From: Rhizobium oryzicola
Lineage (GTDB): Bacteria; Pseudomonadota; Alphaproteobacteria; Rhizobiales; Rhizobiaceae
Reading direction: 5' to 3'
Assembly (NCBI RefSeq): GCF_030504645.1
Contig: NZ_JAUKWQ010000004.1
Coordinates: 1 to 64,000 of the forward strand
Length of the DNA: 64,000 bases
Shown here: positions 8,097 to 16,523 of the stretch, in pieces
Numbering within the stretch: the first letter of the stretch is position 1
How the letters are laid out: each line of letters starts with the position of its first letter
Notes under the pieces: model-generated
Database searches by the model: none
Told to the model about the DNA's origin: nothing
What the model saw: the letters and a program-made list of their open reading frames with translations, nothing else
Position numbers and translations under genes: made by a program

Positions 8097-9068
8097 ATGA
8101 ACCACTCTGTGTCCGTGTCATCGCTTTACGATCGGCTTCGTCATGTCATGCCGAAGGCCGAGTGGCTCTCGCACGAGGCCGACGTGGCAGCAATCCTTGA
8201 ACTGAAACGGTGCCGCAATGCAGTAATCCTCGCGCACAATTACCAGACGCCGGAAATTTTCCACGGCGTGGCGGATATTGTCGGCGACAGCCTGGCACTC
8301 GCACGTAAGGCAGCGGAGGTGGATGCAGATATTATCCTCGTTGCTGGCGTACATTTCATGGCAGAAACCGCGAAGCTTCTGAACCCGGAAAAGACGGTTC
8401 TCATTTCGGACCTCAACGCCGGCTGTTCACTGGCTGAATCAATCACGCCTGAGGACATAGCGTTACTGCGGCAAGCGCACCCCGGTGTACCTGTGGTCAC
8501 CTATGTCAATACTTCCGCCGCGGTGAAGGCCGCATCCGACATCTGCTGCACCTCCGGCAATGCCAAGCAGGTGGTGGAATCGCTTGGCGCGCCAAAAGTT
8601 CTGATGATCCCCGATGAATATCTGGCGCAGAACGTAGCGCGAGAAACCGGTGTCGAGGTCATCTCCTGGCATGGACACTGCGAAGTGCATGAACTCTTTT
8701 CTGCCCAGGATGTCCGGGATCTCCGCGAGGTGCATCCAGGGATTACGATCCTAGCCCATCCGGAATGCCCGCCGCAGGTCGTGGCGGAAGCAGATTTTGC
8801 TGGTTCGACCGCCTTCATGACGGATTTCGTGCGCGAGCGTAAACCGAGCCGTATCGTTCTACTGACGGAATGTTCGATGAGCGACAATATTGCAGTCAAT
8901 CTTCCCGATGTTGAATTCGTACGTCCCTGTAATCTTTGCCCGCACATGAAGCGCATCACGCTGGCCGGTATTCGCGAAGCCCTGCAATGGAACCGTCACG
9001 AGGTGACAGTCGATCCAGAGATTGCCGTCGCTGCACGTCGAGCTGTCGAACGCATGCTTGCGATATGA
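8097..9068 (+). CDS. nadA: Quinolinate synthase A
   Basis: The enzyme condenses iminoaspartate (from NadB) with dihydroxyacetone phosphate to quinolinate in de novo NAD synthesis. The 323-residue length is that of the short NadA form. Conserved features include [30 protein letters not shown], the DICCTSGNA segment, [16 protein letters not shown] and NLCPHMK. Cysteines in three of these carry the [4Fe-4S] cluster that activates the substrate. ATG at 8097 follows TTGGAGGC at good spacing. It is the first gene of nadABC and overlaps nadB by four bases. Confidence 0.95.
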   Translation: MNHSVSVSSLYDRLRHVMPKAEWLSHEADVAAILELKRCRNAVILAHNYQTPEIFHGVADIVGDSLALARKAAEVDADIILVAGVHFMAETAKLLNPEKTVLISDLNAGCSLAESITPEDIALLRQAHPGVPVVTYVNTSAAVKAASDICCTSGNAKQVVESLGAPKVLMIPDEYLAQNVARETGVEVISWHGHCEVHELFSAQDVRDLREVHPGITILAHPECPPQVVAEADFAGSTAFMTDFVRERKPSRIVLLTECSMSDNIAVNLPDVEFVRPCNLCPHMKRITLAGIREALQWNRHEVTVDPEIAVAARRAVERMLAI

Positions 9069-10627
9069 CCCCAACTTGCTATGATCTCACCGGTCGCGTC
9101 ATTGTGGTCGGCAGCGGGATTGCCGGTCTTGTGACAGCTCTTTCGCTTGCCCCGCAGCCGGTTATTTTGATCACCCGCGCGGCACTCGGCGCTGAAACAT
9201 CAAGCGGCTGGGCACAGGGCGGAATTGCAGCCAGCATGGGCGCCGAAGACAGCCCCGCCCTTCACCTGTCTGATACGCTGGCTGCAGGAGACGGCCTGTG
9301 TGAAGAGGAGATTGCCGCAACAATTCTCGGCGAAGCTCGTGGGGCAATTGCCGCACTCGAAGCTTTTGGCGTGGTGTTTAATCGCCATCCGGATGGGCAG
9401 TTTAAACTTGGGCTGGAAGCCGCGCATACGCGGCGGCGCATTCTTCACGTCGCGGGCGATGGGGCAGGTGCCGCGATCATGCAGGCTCTCATTCAACGTG
9501 TGCGACAAACACCGTCGATCGAGGTTCTCGAAGGCTTAGAAGTCCGACGCCTGTTGGTTGCAGACAACCGCATTGGCGGCCTAATGGCTGAAAGCCGGTA
9601 CCGCAGAATTACGCTTTATACCAACCGTGTTGTTCTGGCGACCGGCGGTCTGGGCGGCCTCTATGAGACGACCACCAATCCTTCCGGCAATTATGGGCAA
9701 GGCGTGATGCTTGCCGCACGGGCCGGCGCGGTATTGTCGGACATGGAGTTCGTTCAATTTCACCCGACCGCCCTCGACAGTCCGCAACGCCCCCTGAATC
9801 TGATTAGCGAGGCGTTGCGTGGTGAAGGTGCGATTGTCGTCAACGAAAAAGGCGAACGGTTCCTAGGAGCCCTGCCCGGCGCCGAACTGGGCCCTCGCGA
9901 TATGGTGGCACGCGCAATCGGTGCTGAGATTTCGCGTGGAGGCCGTGTTTTTTTGGATGCGCGCGAGGCAATTGGAGCGCGTTTCAGGCAAGATTTTCCG
10001 CTGATTGCAACACTCTGCGGTCAAGCCGGCATCGATCCTGCACATGATCTCATCCCCGTGCGGCCTGCAGTTCATTACCATATGGGCGGCGTCGCTACCG
10101 ATCTTCGCGCGCGAAGTTCCGTGGACGGTTTATGGATTGTGGGCGAAGCGGCGTGTACGGGCCTGCATGGGGCAAATCGCCTAGCCAGCAATTCCTTGTT
10201 GGAAGCAACAGTAATGGCCTTGCGCGCGGCCGAGGATGTTTCTTCAGCCGAAACTCGTAGCGTAACAGTACCAAGCGCACCTTCCTATCCGCCTGCGACA
10301 GACCTCAGCATTGTCAGAGAAATTGCGACACGTGACCTCTCGATCGTGCGAGTAGGGGCAGGATTGACGAGGGCCGTTACTCAACTTCTGCCTCATATCG
10401 AGGATGACAGCCCCTCGTCCGATGCGGCGATTGTCGCGATCAGCATCGCGGTCTTCGCCTGGCTCAGGCAGGAATCGCGTGGTGCGCACGCGCGCAGTGA
10501 TTTTCCGGAGCTTTCGATGGTGGCATTGCGCCGACACATGAACCTCCGCGAGATCCTCGACACGGCCAGCATCATTGCAGAGCGCTCGCCCGGCCACACC
10601 ATACAAAGGAAGGATAGCCTGACATGA
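9065..10627 (+). CDS. nadB: L-aspartate oxidase
   Basis: This FAD flavoprotein oxidises L-aspartate to iminoaspartate, the substrate of NadA. The 520-residue product begins at the ATG overlapping the nadA stop (ATGA). Longer in-frame readings upstream lie inside nadA. The dinucleotide-binding motif is VVGSGIAGL (residues about 13-21). Also visible are [22 protein letters not shown], the [10 protein letters not shown] segment with its active-site histidine, and [13 protein letters not shown]. These are the succinate-dehydrogenase-flavoprotein-family signatures typical of NadB. The C-terminal helical domain is present. It is translationally coupled to nadC by another ATGA. Confidence 0.95.
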   Translation: MTPTCYDLTGRVIVVGSGIAGLVTALSLAPQPVILITRAALGAETSSGWAQGGIAASMGAEDSPALHLSDTLAAGDGLCEEEIAATILGEARGAIAALEAFGVVFNRHPDGQFKLGLEAAHTRRRILHVAGDGAGAAIMQALIQRVRQTPSIEVLEGLEVRRLLVADNRIGGLMAESRYRRITLYTNRVVLATGGLGGLYETTTNPSGNYGQGVMLAARAGAVLSDMEFVQFHPTALDSPQRPLNLISEALRGEGAIVVNEKGERFLGALPGAELGPRDMVARAIGAEISRGGRVFLDAREAIGARFRQDFPLIATLCGQAGIDPAHDLIPVRPAVHYHMGGVATDLRARSSVDGLWIVGEAACTGLHGANRLASNSLLEATVMALRAAEDVSSAETRSVTVPSAPSYPPATDLSIVREIATRDLSIVRVGAGLTRAVTQLLPHIEDDSPSSDAAIVAISIAVFAWLRQESRGAHARSDFPELSMVALRRHMNLREILDTASIIAERSPGHTIQRKDSLT

Positions 10628-11472
10628 TTCTTGCTCCAATACCGCGGCTGGTCATTGAGCCCCTCATCAGAACGGCGCTGGCAGAAGATCTCGGTCTGGC
10701 AGGAGACATCACATCGACGGCCATCATTCCCGCGCAACATCATTCACGCTTTGCGCTCTGCGCTCGCAAGGCAGGGGTCATTGCCGGCCTTCATGTAGCA
10801 CAGCTTGTCTTCGCTCTCATCGATCCTGATATCGTCTTGCATCAGCAGGTCGAAGATGGTGCAACCGTCGCAAGGGGTGACGTTATTGCCGTGGCCGAGG
10901 GCGCTTCACGCGGCCTTCTGACAGGTGAGCGTACTGCCCTCAATTTCCTCTGCCATATGTCGGGGATCGCGACGGCGACAGCAGATATCGTGCAGGCGAT
11001 TGCCGGAACCAAGGCAGCCGTCGTTTGCACGCGCAAGACGACACCGGGCCTAAGAGCTATCGAGAAATATGCGATCCGGGCCGGCGGCGGCATGAACCAC
11101 CGCTACGCGCTTCATGACGCGGTTCTGATCAAGGACAACCACATTGCTGTGGCCGGCAGCGTCACGGAGGCCATCCAACGGGCGAGAGCGGCTGTGGGGC
11201 ATATGGTCAAAATCGAGGTGGAGGTCGATACATTCCACCAATTGCGTGAGGCCATGGAACTCGGCGTCGATGCCGTCCTTCTGGACAATATGACACCAGA
11301 ACAGTTGAAGGAGGCCGTGGCCTTCGTCAGAGGACGCGCCATCACGGAGGCTTCGGGTGGCATTACGCCTGACACAGCGGCAGCTATCGCGCATACCGGT
11401 GTTGACCTGCTGTCCGTTGGATGGCTCACCCACAGCGCCCCTGCTTTGGACATCGGCCTCGATCACGTCTAA
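10624..11472 (+). CDS. nadC: Nicotinate-nucleotide pyrophosphorylase (carboxylating)
   Basis: The enzyme converts quinolinate and PRPP to nicotinate mononucleotide, CO2 and pyrophosphate, the third de novo NAD step. The 282-residue length is normal. Recognisable segments are GERTALNFLCHMSGIAT, CTRKTTPGLRAIEKYA, GGGMNHRYALHDAVLIKDNH and the VDAVLLDNM / ASGGI barrel motifs that bind phosphate. The ATG overlaps the nadB stop. No U-rich terminator follows, only an AT-rich dyad at 11530 that more probably belongs to the next operon. Confidence 0.95.
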   Translation: MILAPIPRLVIEPLIRTALAEDLGLAGDITSTAIIPAQHHSRFALCARKAGVIAGLHVAQLVFALIDPDIVLHQQVEDGATVARGDVIAVAEGASRGLLTGERTALNFLCHMSGIATATADIVQAIAGTKAAVVCTRKTTPGLRAIEKYAIRAGGGMNHRYALHDAVLIKDNHIAVAGSVTEAIQRARAAVGHMVKIEVEVDTFHQLREAMELGVDAVLLDNMTPEQLKEAVAFVRGRAITEASGGITPDTAAAIAHTGVDLLSVGWLTHSAPALDIGLDHV

Positions 11473-11529
11473 TCGTGCGGCCACAGATCGCCACAGCACA
11501 GAACTTCTCCCTTCAAAGAATGGCACCAA

Positions 11530-11568
11530 ACTCAATAAACATGATTGAAAATATCATGTTTATTGAGT
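11530..11568. promoter_or_regulatory. Long AT-rich dyad with TGA-N9-TCA core, candidate iron-responsive operator
   Basis: ACTCAATAAACATGAT (11530-11545) and its exact complement (11553-11568) flank a 7-base centre. Inside the dyad lies TGA-N9-TCA (11542-11556), which matches the described rhizobial RirA iron-responsive operator pattern. It stands 37 bp upstream of the ATG of a siderophore-uptake operon. There is no T-run after the stem, so a terminator for nadC is less likely. Fur-like or other metal regulators cannot be excluded. Confidence 0.65.
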
Positions 11569-11605
11569 AAGCATCCGGCAACGAATTTCAATTGGAGCGT
11601 TGCCT

Positions 11606-12586
11606 ATGCATGGATTTTCAGCAGTAGCCCTTTCCGCCACGATCGCGCTTTGCCTTGCCGGTGCGTTGACGGCTCAGGCCGAAGAGGCCAAGACCCGATC
11701 CTTTACTGACGAGCGCGGCGTGACGGTCCAGGTGCCGGCGCAGCCGCAGCGGGTTGCCGCCATCTCCTTCTTTGCAGCGGACGTCGCCTTCGCTCTCGGC
11801 CTGAAGCCGGTCGCCACGACCTACATGGTCGCCAATCGCTATCCGGAATATCTGCTGGGCCTGACCAAGGACATCAAGCAGATCGGCCAGCGCGCCAAGC
11901 CCAATCTGGAGCTTCTCTCCGAAGCCAAGCCCGACCTCATCGTCGCCATGAAGCGTTACACGGTCGGCAATGCCGATGCGCTGCAGAAGATCGCGCCTTA
12001 CGTCGCCTACAACATGGAACTCTTGAGCGAGAGCTACACGGAAGTGGCACAGCTCTCCGACATGCTGGGCAAGCCGGAGCGCGGCGCGGAACTCAATGCC
12101 GACTTCAAGAAGCACCTCGCCGAATTCGCTGCCAAGGCGCCGAAGGACAAGCATCCGCGCTTTCAGATCATGTGGGGCGGCGACACGCCCTTCTCCTTCC
12201 ACACCGAAAACACCGCAGCCTCGATCGTTGCGGCGCTGGGTGGCGACAACATTGCCGGGCCGATGACGCCGGGCGGCAAGTTCGGGCTGGAAATCAGCCT
12301 GGAGACCATGCTTGCCAAGGACCCGGAAGTCATCTTCGTCATGGATAGCGGCCCCGACCGCCCGCATGAAAACAACCCGATCTGGAGCCAGCTCTCGGCA
12401 GTCAAGAACAAACGCGTCTTCTATGTCGGCGACGAATGGGTGGAAACCAACGGCCCGATTGCCCGCGAACTCGTGCTGCGCGAGGCCGGGCACTACCTCT
12501 ATCCGGACACCTTCCCGAAGGTGGACATCAAGGCCGAGGCGGCGAAATTCATTCCCGCCAGCCTGAAATCCAGCCTGAACCAATGA
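11606..12586 (+). CDS. Iron-siderophore/heme ABC importer, periplasmic binding protein
   Basis: The 326-residue protein belongs to the FecB/FhuD/BtuF cluster (Peripla_BP_2, helical-linker fold). A signal peptide ends near TAQA-EEAKT (about residue 25). The RSFTDERGVTVQVPAQPQRVA opening and the KPDLIVAMK segment are typical. I take the ATG at 11606 because GGAG lies about 8 bases before it; an in-frame TTG six bases earlier is too close to that site. It heads a four-gene operon with two FecCD permeases and an ATPase. A ferric siderophore is the likeliest ligand, with heme or cobalamin as alternatives. Confidence 0.88.
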   Translation: MHGFSAVALSATIALCLAGALTAQAEEAKTRSFTDERGVTVQVPAQPQRVAAISFFAADVAFALGLKPVATTYMVANRYPEYLLGLTKDIKQIGQRAKPNLELLSEAKPDLIVAMKRYTVGNADALQKIAPYVAYNMELLSESYTEVAQLSDMLGKPERGAELNADFKKHLAEFAAKAPKDKHPRFQIMWGGDTPFSFHTENTAASIVAALGGDNIAGPMTPGGKFGLEISLETMLAKDPEVIFVMDSGPDRPHENNPIWSQLSAVKNKRVFYVGDEWVETNGPIARELVLREAGHYLYPDTFPKVDIKAEAAKFIPASLKSSLNQ

Positions 12587-13617
12587 CAAGGGCGACCTTC
12601 GCCGGCCCCTTGTGGGCCGGCAATGCGCGCGCCGCGCTCCTGGTCACCGTCCTGCTGGCCCTCTCCGCCGTCATCATCGCCGGCGGCCTGACCGTCGGCA
12701 CGAAGCCGCTCTCCCCGGCGCAGGCGCTCAGTGCGCTCATCTACCCGGACGGCAAGCTCGATTCCATTCTCGTCTGGACCCTGCGCCTGCCGCGCAGCCT
12801 TGCCGCCTTCGCGGGCGGCGCGGGTCTTGCCGTCTCCGGCTATCTGCTGCAGACGCTGACCCGCAATCCGCTCGCCGGGCCGGGCCTCACCGGCGTCAGC
12901 GCCGGCGCTGTCGCGCCCATCGTCGCCTGTTTCGTCTTCCTGCCAGCGCTTTCCTCGATCTACTATCCCATAATTGGGCTCATCGGCGGGCTCGGTGCCG
13001 CCGGCGCCACCTTCTGGATCGCCCGCGGCGGCAATGCCCGGCCGCTACATCTGGCGCTGGCCGGCATCAGCGTGTCGCTGTTTCTCGGCGCGATCACCAC
13101 CTATATTCTTCTGCTCAGCGGCCCGCAGGTTCCCTCCCTGCTCTTCTGGCTTTCCGGCGGCTTCCAGGGCCGCAGCTGGCCGCAGCTTTTCCAGATGCTG
13201 CCCTGGGTCATCGGCGGCACGCTGCTGGCGCTTTTTAGTCACCGCATCCTGCAGATCCTGTCGCTCAGCGATCAGGCCGCGGCCGGCATGGGACTCAATC
13301 TGACACTCTGGAAGCCGCTGCTGCTGCTCATCGCTGCCCTGCCCGTGGCGGGCGTCGCACCGGTGGCCGGTCCGGTCGCCTTCGTGGGGCTCTCCACGCC
13401 GCATATCGTGCGCCTCTTGCGCCCCGGCGGACCGGCCGCAGCGATCGTCCTCAATGTTGCGCTCGGAGGGCTGATGACCGTCAGCGCCGATCTGGTCGCC
13501 CGCAGCGTGGCGCTGCCGAAGGAAATCCCGGTCGGCATCGTCACGGCGCTCATCGGCGGGCCGATCTTCGTCTATCTCGTGCAGCACCGCAGCCTGCGTC
13601 TTGCGGGGGAAACATGA
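12583..13617 (+). CDS. FecCD-type ABC permease, first subunit
   Basis: The 344-residue inner-membrane protein has about ten hydrophobic helices typical of FecCD/BtuC permeases. Family motifs include LRLPRSLAAFAGGAGLAVSGYLLQ, NPLAGPGLTGVSAGA, and the C-terminal coupling region GPVAFVGLSTPHIVRLL. The ATG overlaps the binding-protein stop (ATGA), and the stop overlaps the next permease in the same way. It pairs with the product of the next gene to form a heterodimeric channel for the imported iron chelate. Confidence 0.92.
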   Translation: MTRATFAGPLWAGNARAALLVTVLLALSAVIIAGGLTVGTKPLSPAQALSALIYPDGKLDSILVWTLRLPRSLAAFAGGAGLAVSGYLLQTLTRNPLAGPGLTGVSAGAVAPIVACFVFLPALSSIYYPIIGLIGGLGAAGATFWIARGGNARPLHLALAGISVSLFLGAITTYILLLSGPQVPSLLFWLSGGFQGRSWPQLFQMLPWVIGGTLLALFSHRILQILSLSDQAAAGMGLNLTLWKPLLLLIAALPVAGVAPVAGPVAFVGLSTPHIVRLLRPGGPAAAIVLNVALGGLMTVSADLVARSVALPKEIPVGIVTALIGGPIFVYLVQHRSLRLAGET

Positions 13618-14657
13618 CCGTCACGGCCTCCGCCACGCCTCGCCGCGCGCCACGCCCGGCCTTTCTCCTGCCGCTGCTCTTCGTCCTCGCGCTAGCCTCG
13701 CTCGCCCTCGCCATCTTCCTGGGTGTCGTCGATCTCGATCCCTCCGACACGCTCGCCGCGCTGACCGGTCACGGCTCGCCGGAAGCGCGCGCGATCATCC
13801 TCGACATCCGCCTGCCGCGCATTTTCACGGGCATGCTGGCGGGCATTCATTTCGCGCTGGCTGGTCTCCTTCTCCAGTCCATCACCCGCAATCCGCTCGC
13901 CGATCCCTCGCTCATGGGTGTCTCGCAAGGCGCGATGCTCGCCGTCAGCGGCTTCCTGGTTCTTTCCGTCTACAGTCACGACACCGGCTCGACCACCCTA
14001 CAGGAACTGCCCGTGCAATGGCTGCCGCTGATCGGCACGTTCGGCGGTCTGGCGGCCGGCGGCTTCATCTATCTCATCGCCTTCCGCCGCGATCTCGGGC
14101 CGCTGCGCATCACGCTTTGCGGCATTGCGGTCGGCGCGGTCCTCCATGCCATCGGCATCGGCCTGATGGCCGGCTGGGGCTCCGGGCGGCTGGAAGTGCT
14201 GCTAGAATGGTTTTCCGGCAGCCTCTATGCGCGTGGCTGGCAGCATGCGCTGTTTCTCCTGCCCTTCACGGTGGCGGGGCTTGCCGTACTGCCGATCATC
14301 CGCCGGCCGCTGGAACTGCTGCGCTTCGACGCCACGGTCGCACGCTCCTTCGGCCTGTCGTATCGGGTGCAATTCTCCGTCGTGCTGCTCGTCGCCTGTG
14401 CGCTCGCGGCAAGCGCGGTTGGCGTCATCGGCCCGGTCGTCTTTGTCGGGCTCATCGTGCCGCATATGGCGCGGTCTCTCGCGCGCCAGCAGACCCGCAT
14501 CGTCCTGCCGCTCACCATCGCGCTCGGCGCGATCGTGATGACGCTCGCAGATCTCGCCGGCCGGCTGACCGGCGGGGCGGAAGAAATTCCCATCGGCGTC
14601 GTCACCGCAATCTGTGGCGTGCCGCTTCTTGTCGCGCTGCTGCGCAAAACCCCGTGA
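13614..14657 (+). CDS. FecCD-type ABC permease, second subunit
   Basis: The 347-residue multi-helix membrane protein is homologous to the preceding gene. It shows LDIRLPRIFTGMLAGIHFALAG, NPLADPSLMGVSQGA and the coupling segment GPVVFVGLIVPHMARSL. The ATG overlaps the upstream stop by four bases. The strong third-position GC of this stretch opens a long spurious frame on the same strand that runs into the ATPase; the FecCD frame is the real one. It forms the membrane channel with its partner. Confidence 0.92.
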   Translation: MTVTASATPRRAPRPAFLLPLLFVLALASLALAIFLGVVDLDPSDTLAALTGHGSPEARAIILDIRLPRIFTGMLAGIHFALAGLLLQSITRNPLADPSLMGVSQGAMLAVSGFLVLSVYSHDTGSTTLQELPVQWLPLIGTFGGLAAGGFIYLIAFRRDLGPLRITLCGIAVGAVLHAIGIGLMAGWGSGRLEVLLEWFSGSLYARGWQHALFLLPFTVAGLAVLPIIRRPLELLRFDATVARSFGLSYRVQFSVVLLVACALAASAVGVIGPVVFVGLIVPHMARSLARQQTRIVLPLTIALGAIVMTLADLAGRLTGGAEEIPIGVVTAICGVPLLVALLRKTP

Positions 14658-14665
14658 GGTCGCCC

Positions 14666-15490
14666 ATGCTCACCGCCACGAACCTGTCGATCTGTTATGG
14701 GCCGCGCAAGGCGCTCGACGGTTTCAACATCGCGCTCGCTCCCGGCGAAATCCGCGCGCTGATCGGCCCGAACGGCTCCGGCAAAAGCACGGCCCTGCAA
14801 GGCATGGCCGGCCTCGTGAAGCCGGAGGCCGGAGCCGTGACCATTGACGGCGCGCCCATGTCAGTCATGACCCGACGCGAGATTGCGCACCGCCTCTCCT
14901 TCCTGCCGCAACAGCCCACCGCACCCGATGAGATGACGGTGGAGCAGCTGGTTCGGCAGGGCCGCTTCGCCCATGTCGGTCTCTTCCGCCGCTATCGCCG
15001 GGAGGACGAGGACGCCATCGCCTGGGCACTGGAAAGCACGGGCCTCGCCCCGCTCGCCGAACGGCCCTTGAGCGCGCTTTCCGGCGGCGAACGCCAGCGC
15101 GCCTGGATCTCGGCGGCGTTGGCGCAGGAGGCGAAGGTCCTGCTGCTCGACGAGCCGACCACGTTTCTCGATATTGGCTATCAGATCGAGGTGCTCGATC
15201 TCGTCCATCGGCTGAGCCGCGAGCGCGGCGTGACCGTGGTCATGGCGATCCACGATCTCAACCAGGCCATGTCGATTGCCGACCGCATCACACTGATGGA
15301 AAAAGGCCGCGTCGTCTTTGACGGTACCTCCGACGCGCTGGCCGAAAGCGGGCTGATCGAGCAGGTCTTCCGTGTCGAAGGCCGGTTCGTGCAGATTGCG
15401 CCAGATGGTCCGCCGCATTTCGACGTGCATCTCAAGCGCTGGAGCGGCAAGCGCGGTTTCGAAAGCGCAAAACACGCTCCAGCCTCTTGA
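14666..15490 (+). CDS. ABC importer ATPase, FecE/FhuC type
   Basis: The 274-residue ATPase energises the iron-chelate importer. Walker A GPNGSGKST lies near residues 33-41, the signature is LSGGERQR, Walker B VLLLDEP, and the switch His in AIHDLNQAM. The sequence FLPQQPTAPDEMTVEQLVRQ contains the usual Q-loop. The ATG at 14666 has GAGG about six bases upstream. Much longer in-frame readings extend back through the permease gene and are rejected. It is the last gene of the operon and ends 33 bp from the converging methyltransferase gene. Confidence 0.93.
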   Translation: MLTATNLSICYGPRKALDGFNIALAPGEIRALIGPNGSGKSTALQGMAGLVKPEAGAVTIDGAPMSVMTRREIAHRLSFLPQQPTAPDEMTVEQLVRQGRFAHVGLFRRYRREDEDAIAWALESTGLAPLAERPLSALSGGERQRAWISAALAQEAKVLLLDEPTTFLDIGYQIEVLDLVHRLSRERGVTVVMAIHDLNQAMSIADRITLMEKGRVVFDGTSDALAESGLIEQVFRVEGRFVQIAPDGPPHFDVHLKRWSGKRGFESAKHAPAS

Positions 15491-15522
15491 GTTGACGGAA
15501 CCGGCCGCCTGAGGCCGCTCCT

Positions 15523-16215
15523 TTATGACTTCACCAGGCGGAAGACGATCTTCGTCTGCGTGTAGTAGTCGAGCGCGGTGGCGTAATCCGGCGTCCAGCC
15601 GCCCGGCGCGTAAGGGACGAAGCCGTCGAATTCAAGCTTGCGGGCCGACACCTGGAAGCCGGCCTCCGCAAAGATGCGCGCATAATCCGTCACCGAACGA
15701 TCCTGCACCACCGTATTCGTCCGCTCCGCCACCAGCTTGCGCCAGGCGGGCCAGAGCGGATTATCGGTATGGCAACCGGTGACCGCATAATAGACTCCAC
15801 CGGATTTCAGCACGCGCATCATGTCGGCCGCATGGCCGGCAATATCCTCGACGAGATAGATGACCTCATGGCTGAAGGCGATGTCGAATTCGCCGTCCCA
15901 GCCGGCAAGCTTCGTGTCCGTCTGATACTGAATCGGCAGGTTGCCCTTCAGCGCATTCGCCTTGTCGACGGATTGCCGGGCAATATCGACGCCCAGTGCC
16001 TTGTGAAAGGGGCGCAGCGCATGGAGATGGCGCAGGAACCCACCCTGGTTGCAGCCGAAATCCAGCACCGCAGCGCGCGACAGGTCCTTTTCCGGCACCA
16101 GGCCGATCAGATGCCGCCAGATCGGCGCATGCCCATCCGCCATGGCATCCTCGGCGTCTGGATCGATATACCAGGTCGAGATCGTTGGAGCTTCAGAAGT
16201 AAGGGGTTGGTTCAT
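15523..16215 (-). CDS. Class I SAM-dependent methyltransferase, iron-box preceded
   Basis: The 230-residue protein has a Rossmann methyltransferase fold. Motif I is VLDFGCNQGGFLRHL (about residues 50-64), motif II GVDIARQ, with the post-I acidic residue and FDIAFSHEVIYLVED following. Substrate cannot be read. I prefer the ATG at 16215 with GGTGAGG upstream over a GTG nine bases earlier. It converges with the siderophore-uptake operon, and a TGA-N9-TCA dyad lies 15 bp before its start, as in front of that operon. This suggests shared iron control and perhaps a role in modifying a chelate or its ligand. That role is inference. Confidence 0.8.
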   Translation of the reverse strand: MNQPLTSEAPTISTWYIDPDAEDAMADGHAPIWRHLIGLVPEKDLSRAAVLDFGCNQGGFLRHLHALRPFHKALGVDIARQSVDKANALKGNLPIQYQTDTKLAGWDGEFDIAFSHEVIYLVEDIAGHAADMMRVLKSGGVYYAVTGCHTDNPLWPAWRKLVAERTNTVVQDRSVTDYARIFAEAGFQVSARKLEFDGFVPYAPGGWTPDYATALDYYTQTKIVFRLVKS

Positions 16216-16229
16216 GGGCCTCACCTTTC

Positions 16230-16246
16230 ATGAGAATAATACTCAT
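16230..16246. promoter_or_regulatory. Candidate iron-responsive operator before the methyltransferase
   Basis: ATGAG-AATAATA-CTCAT is a perfect 5-bp inverted repeat and contains TGA-N9-TCA (16231-16245). It lies just upstream of the ribosome-binding site of the methyltransferase. It shares the TGA-N9-TCA spacing with the dyad before the siderophore-uptake operon. Confidence 0.55.
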
Positions 16247-16507
16247 CTTTTACCCGAAGATGGCTTGGCTTTCCATACGCTTCGCGTGTCACTAACAGCC
16301 ATCACGCTGCATAATCCAGTTGGGGGATGCGAAGGCCCGGGCAGAATAAAATGCACCCCCTTGCTGGTTCTCTGTCTCTTGAGTTGGGTCGAAACTCTCG
16401 ATCCGTCGTGAGACTTGATACGACTGAATTCTGCGGGATGAGAGAGCCTTCTCCGCCTCACTCACTGGAAGATTCAGCAAAATGAGCAACGGAGACTGGC
16501 CGTGATT
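16247..16507. other. Non-coding stretch between two minus-strand genes
   Basis: About 260 bp between the methyltransferase upstream region and the end of the metallophosphoesterase gene. I see no convincing gene, RNA or repeat in it. It should hold the methyltransferase promoter. Confidence 0.5.
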
Positions 16508-16522
16508 TCCGCGAAACGCGGA
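16508..16522 (-). terminator. Stem-loop after the metallophosphoesterase gene
   Basis: TCCGCG and CGCGGA form a perfect 6-bp stem around three bases, beginning one base after the stop codon. No U-run follows, so it may be a processing or stabilising hairpin rather than a classic intrinsic terminator. Confidence 0.4.
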
Positions 16523-16523
16523 G

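Noticed and set aside
11530..11568. Intrinsic terminator for nadC
   Set aside because: The stem is AT-rich and no T-run follows; iron-box core and closeness to the next operon argue for an operator.
13601..14665. Long plus-strand open frame running through the second FecCD gene into the ATPase
   Set aside because: It is a shadow frame caused by high third-position GC. The FecCD frame has clear family motifs, and the ATPase starts at 14666 with its own ribosome-binding site.
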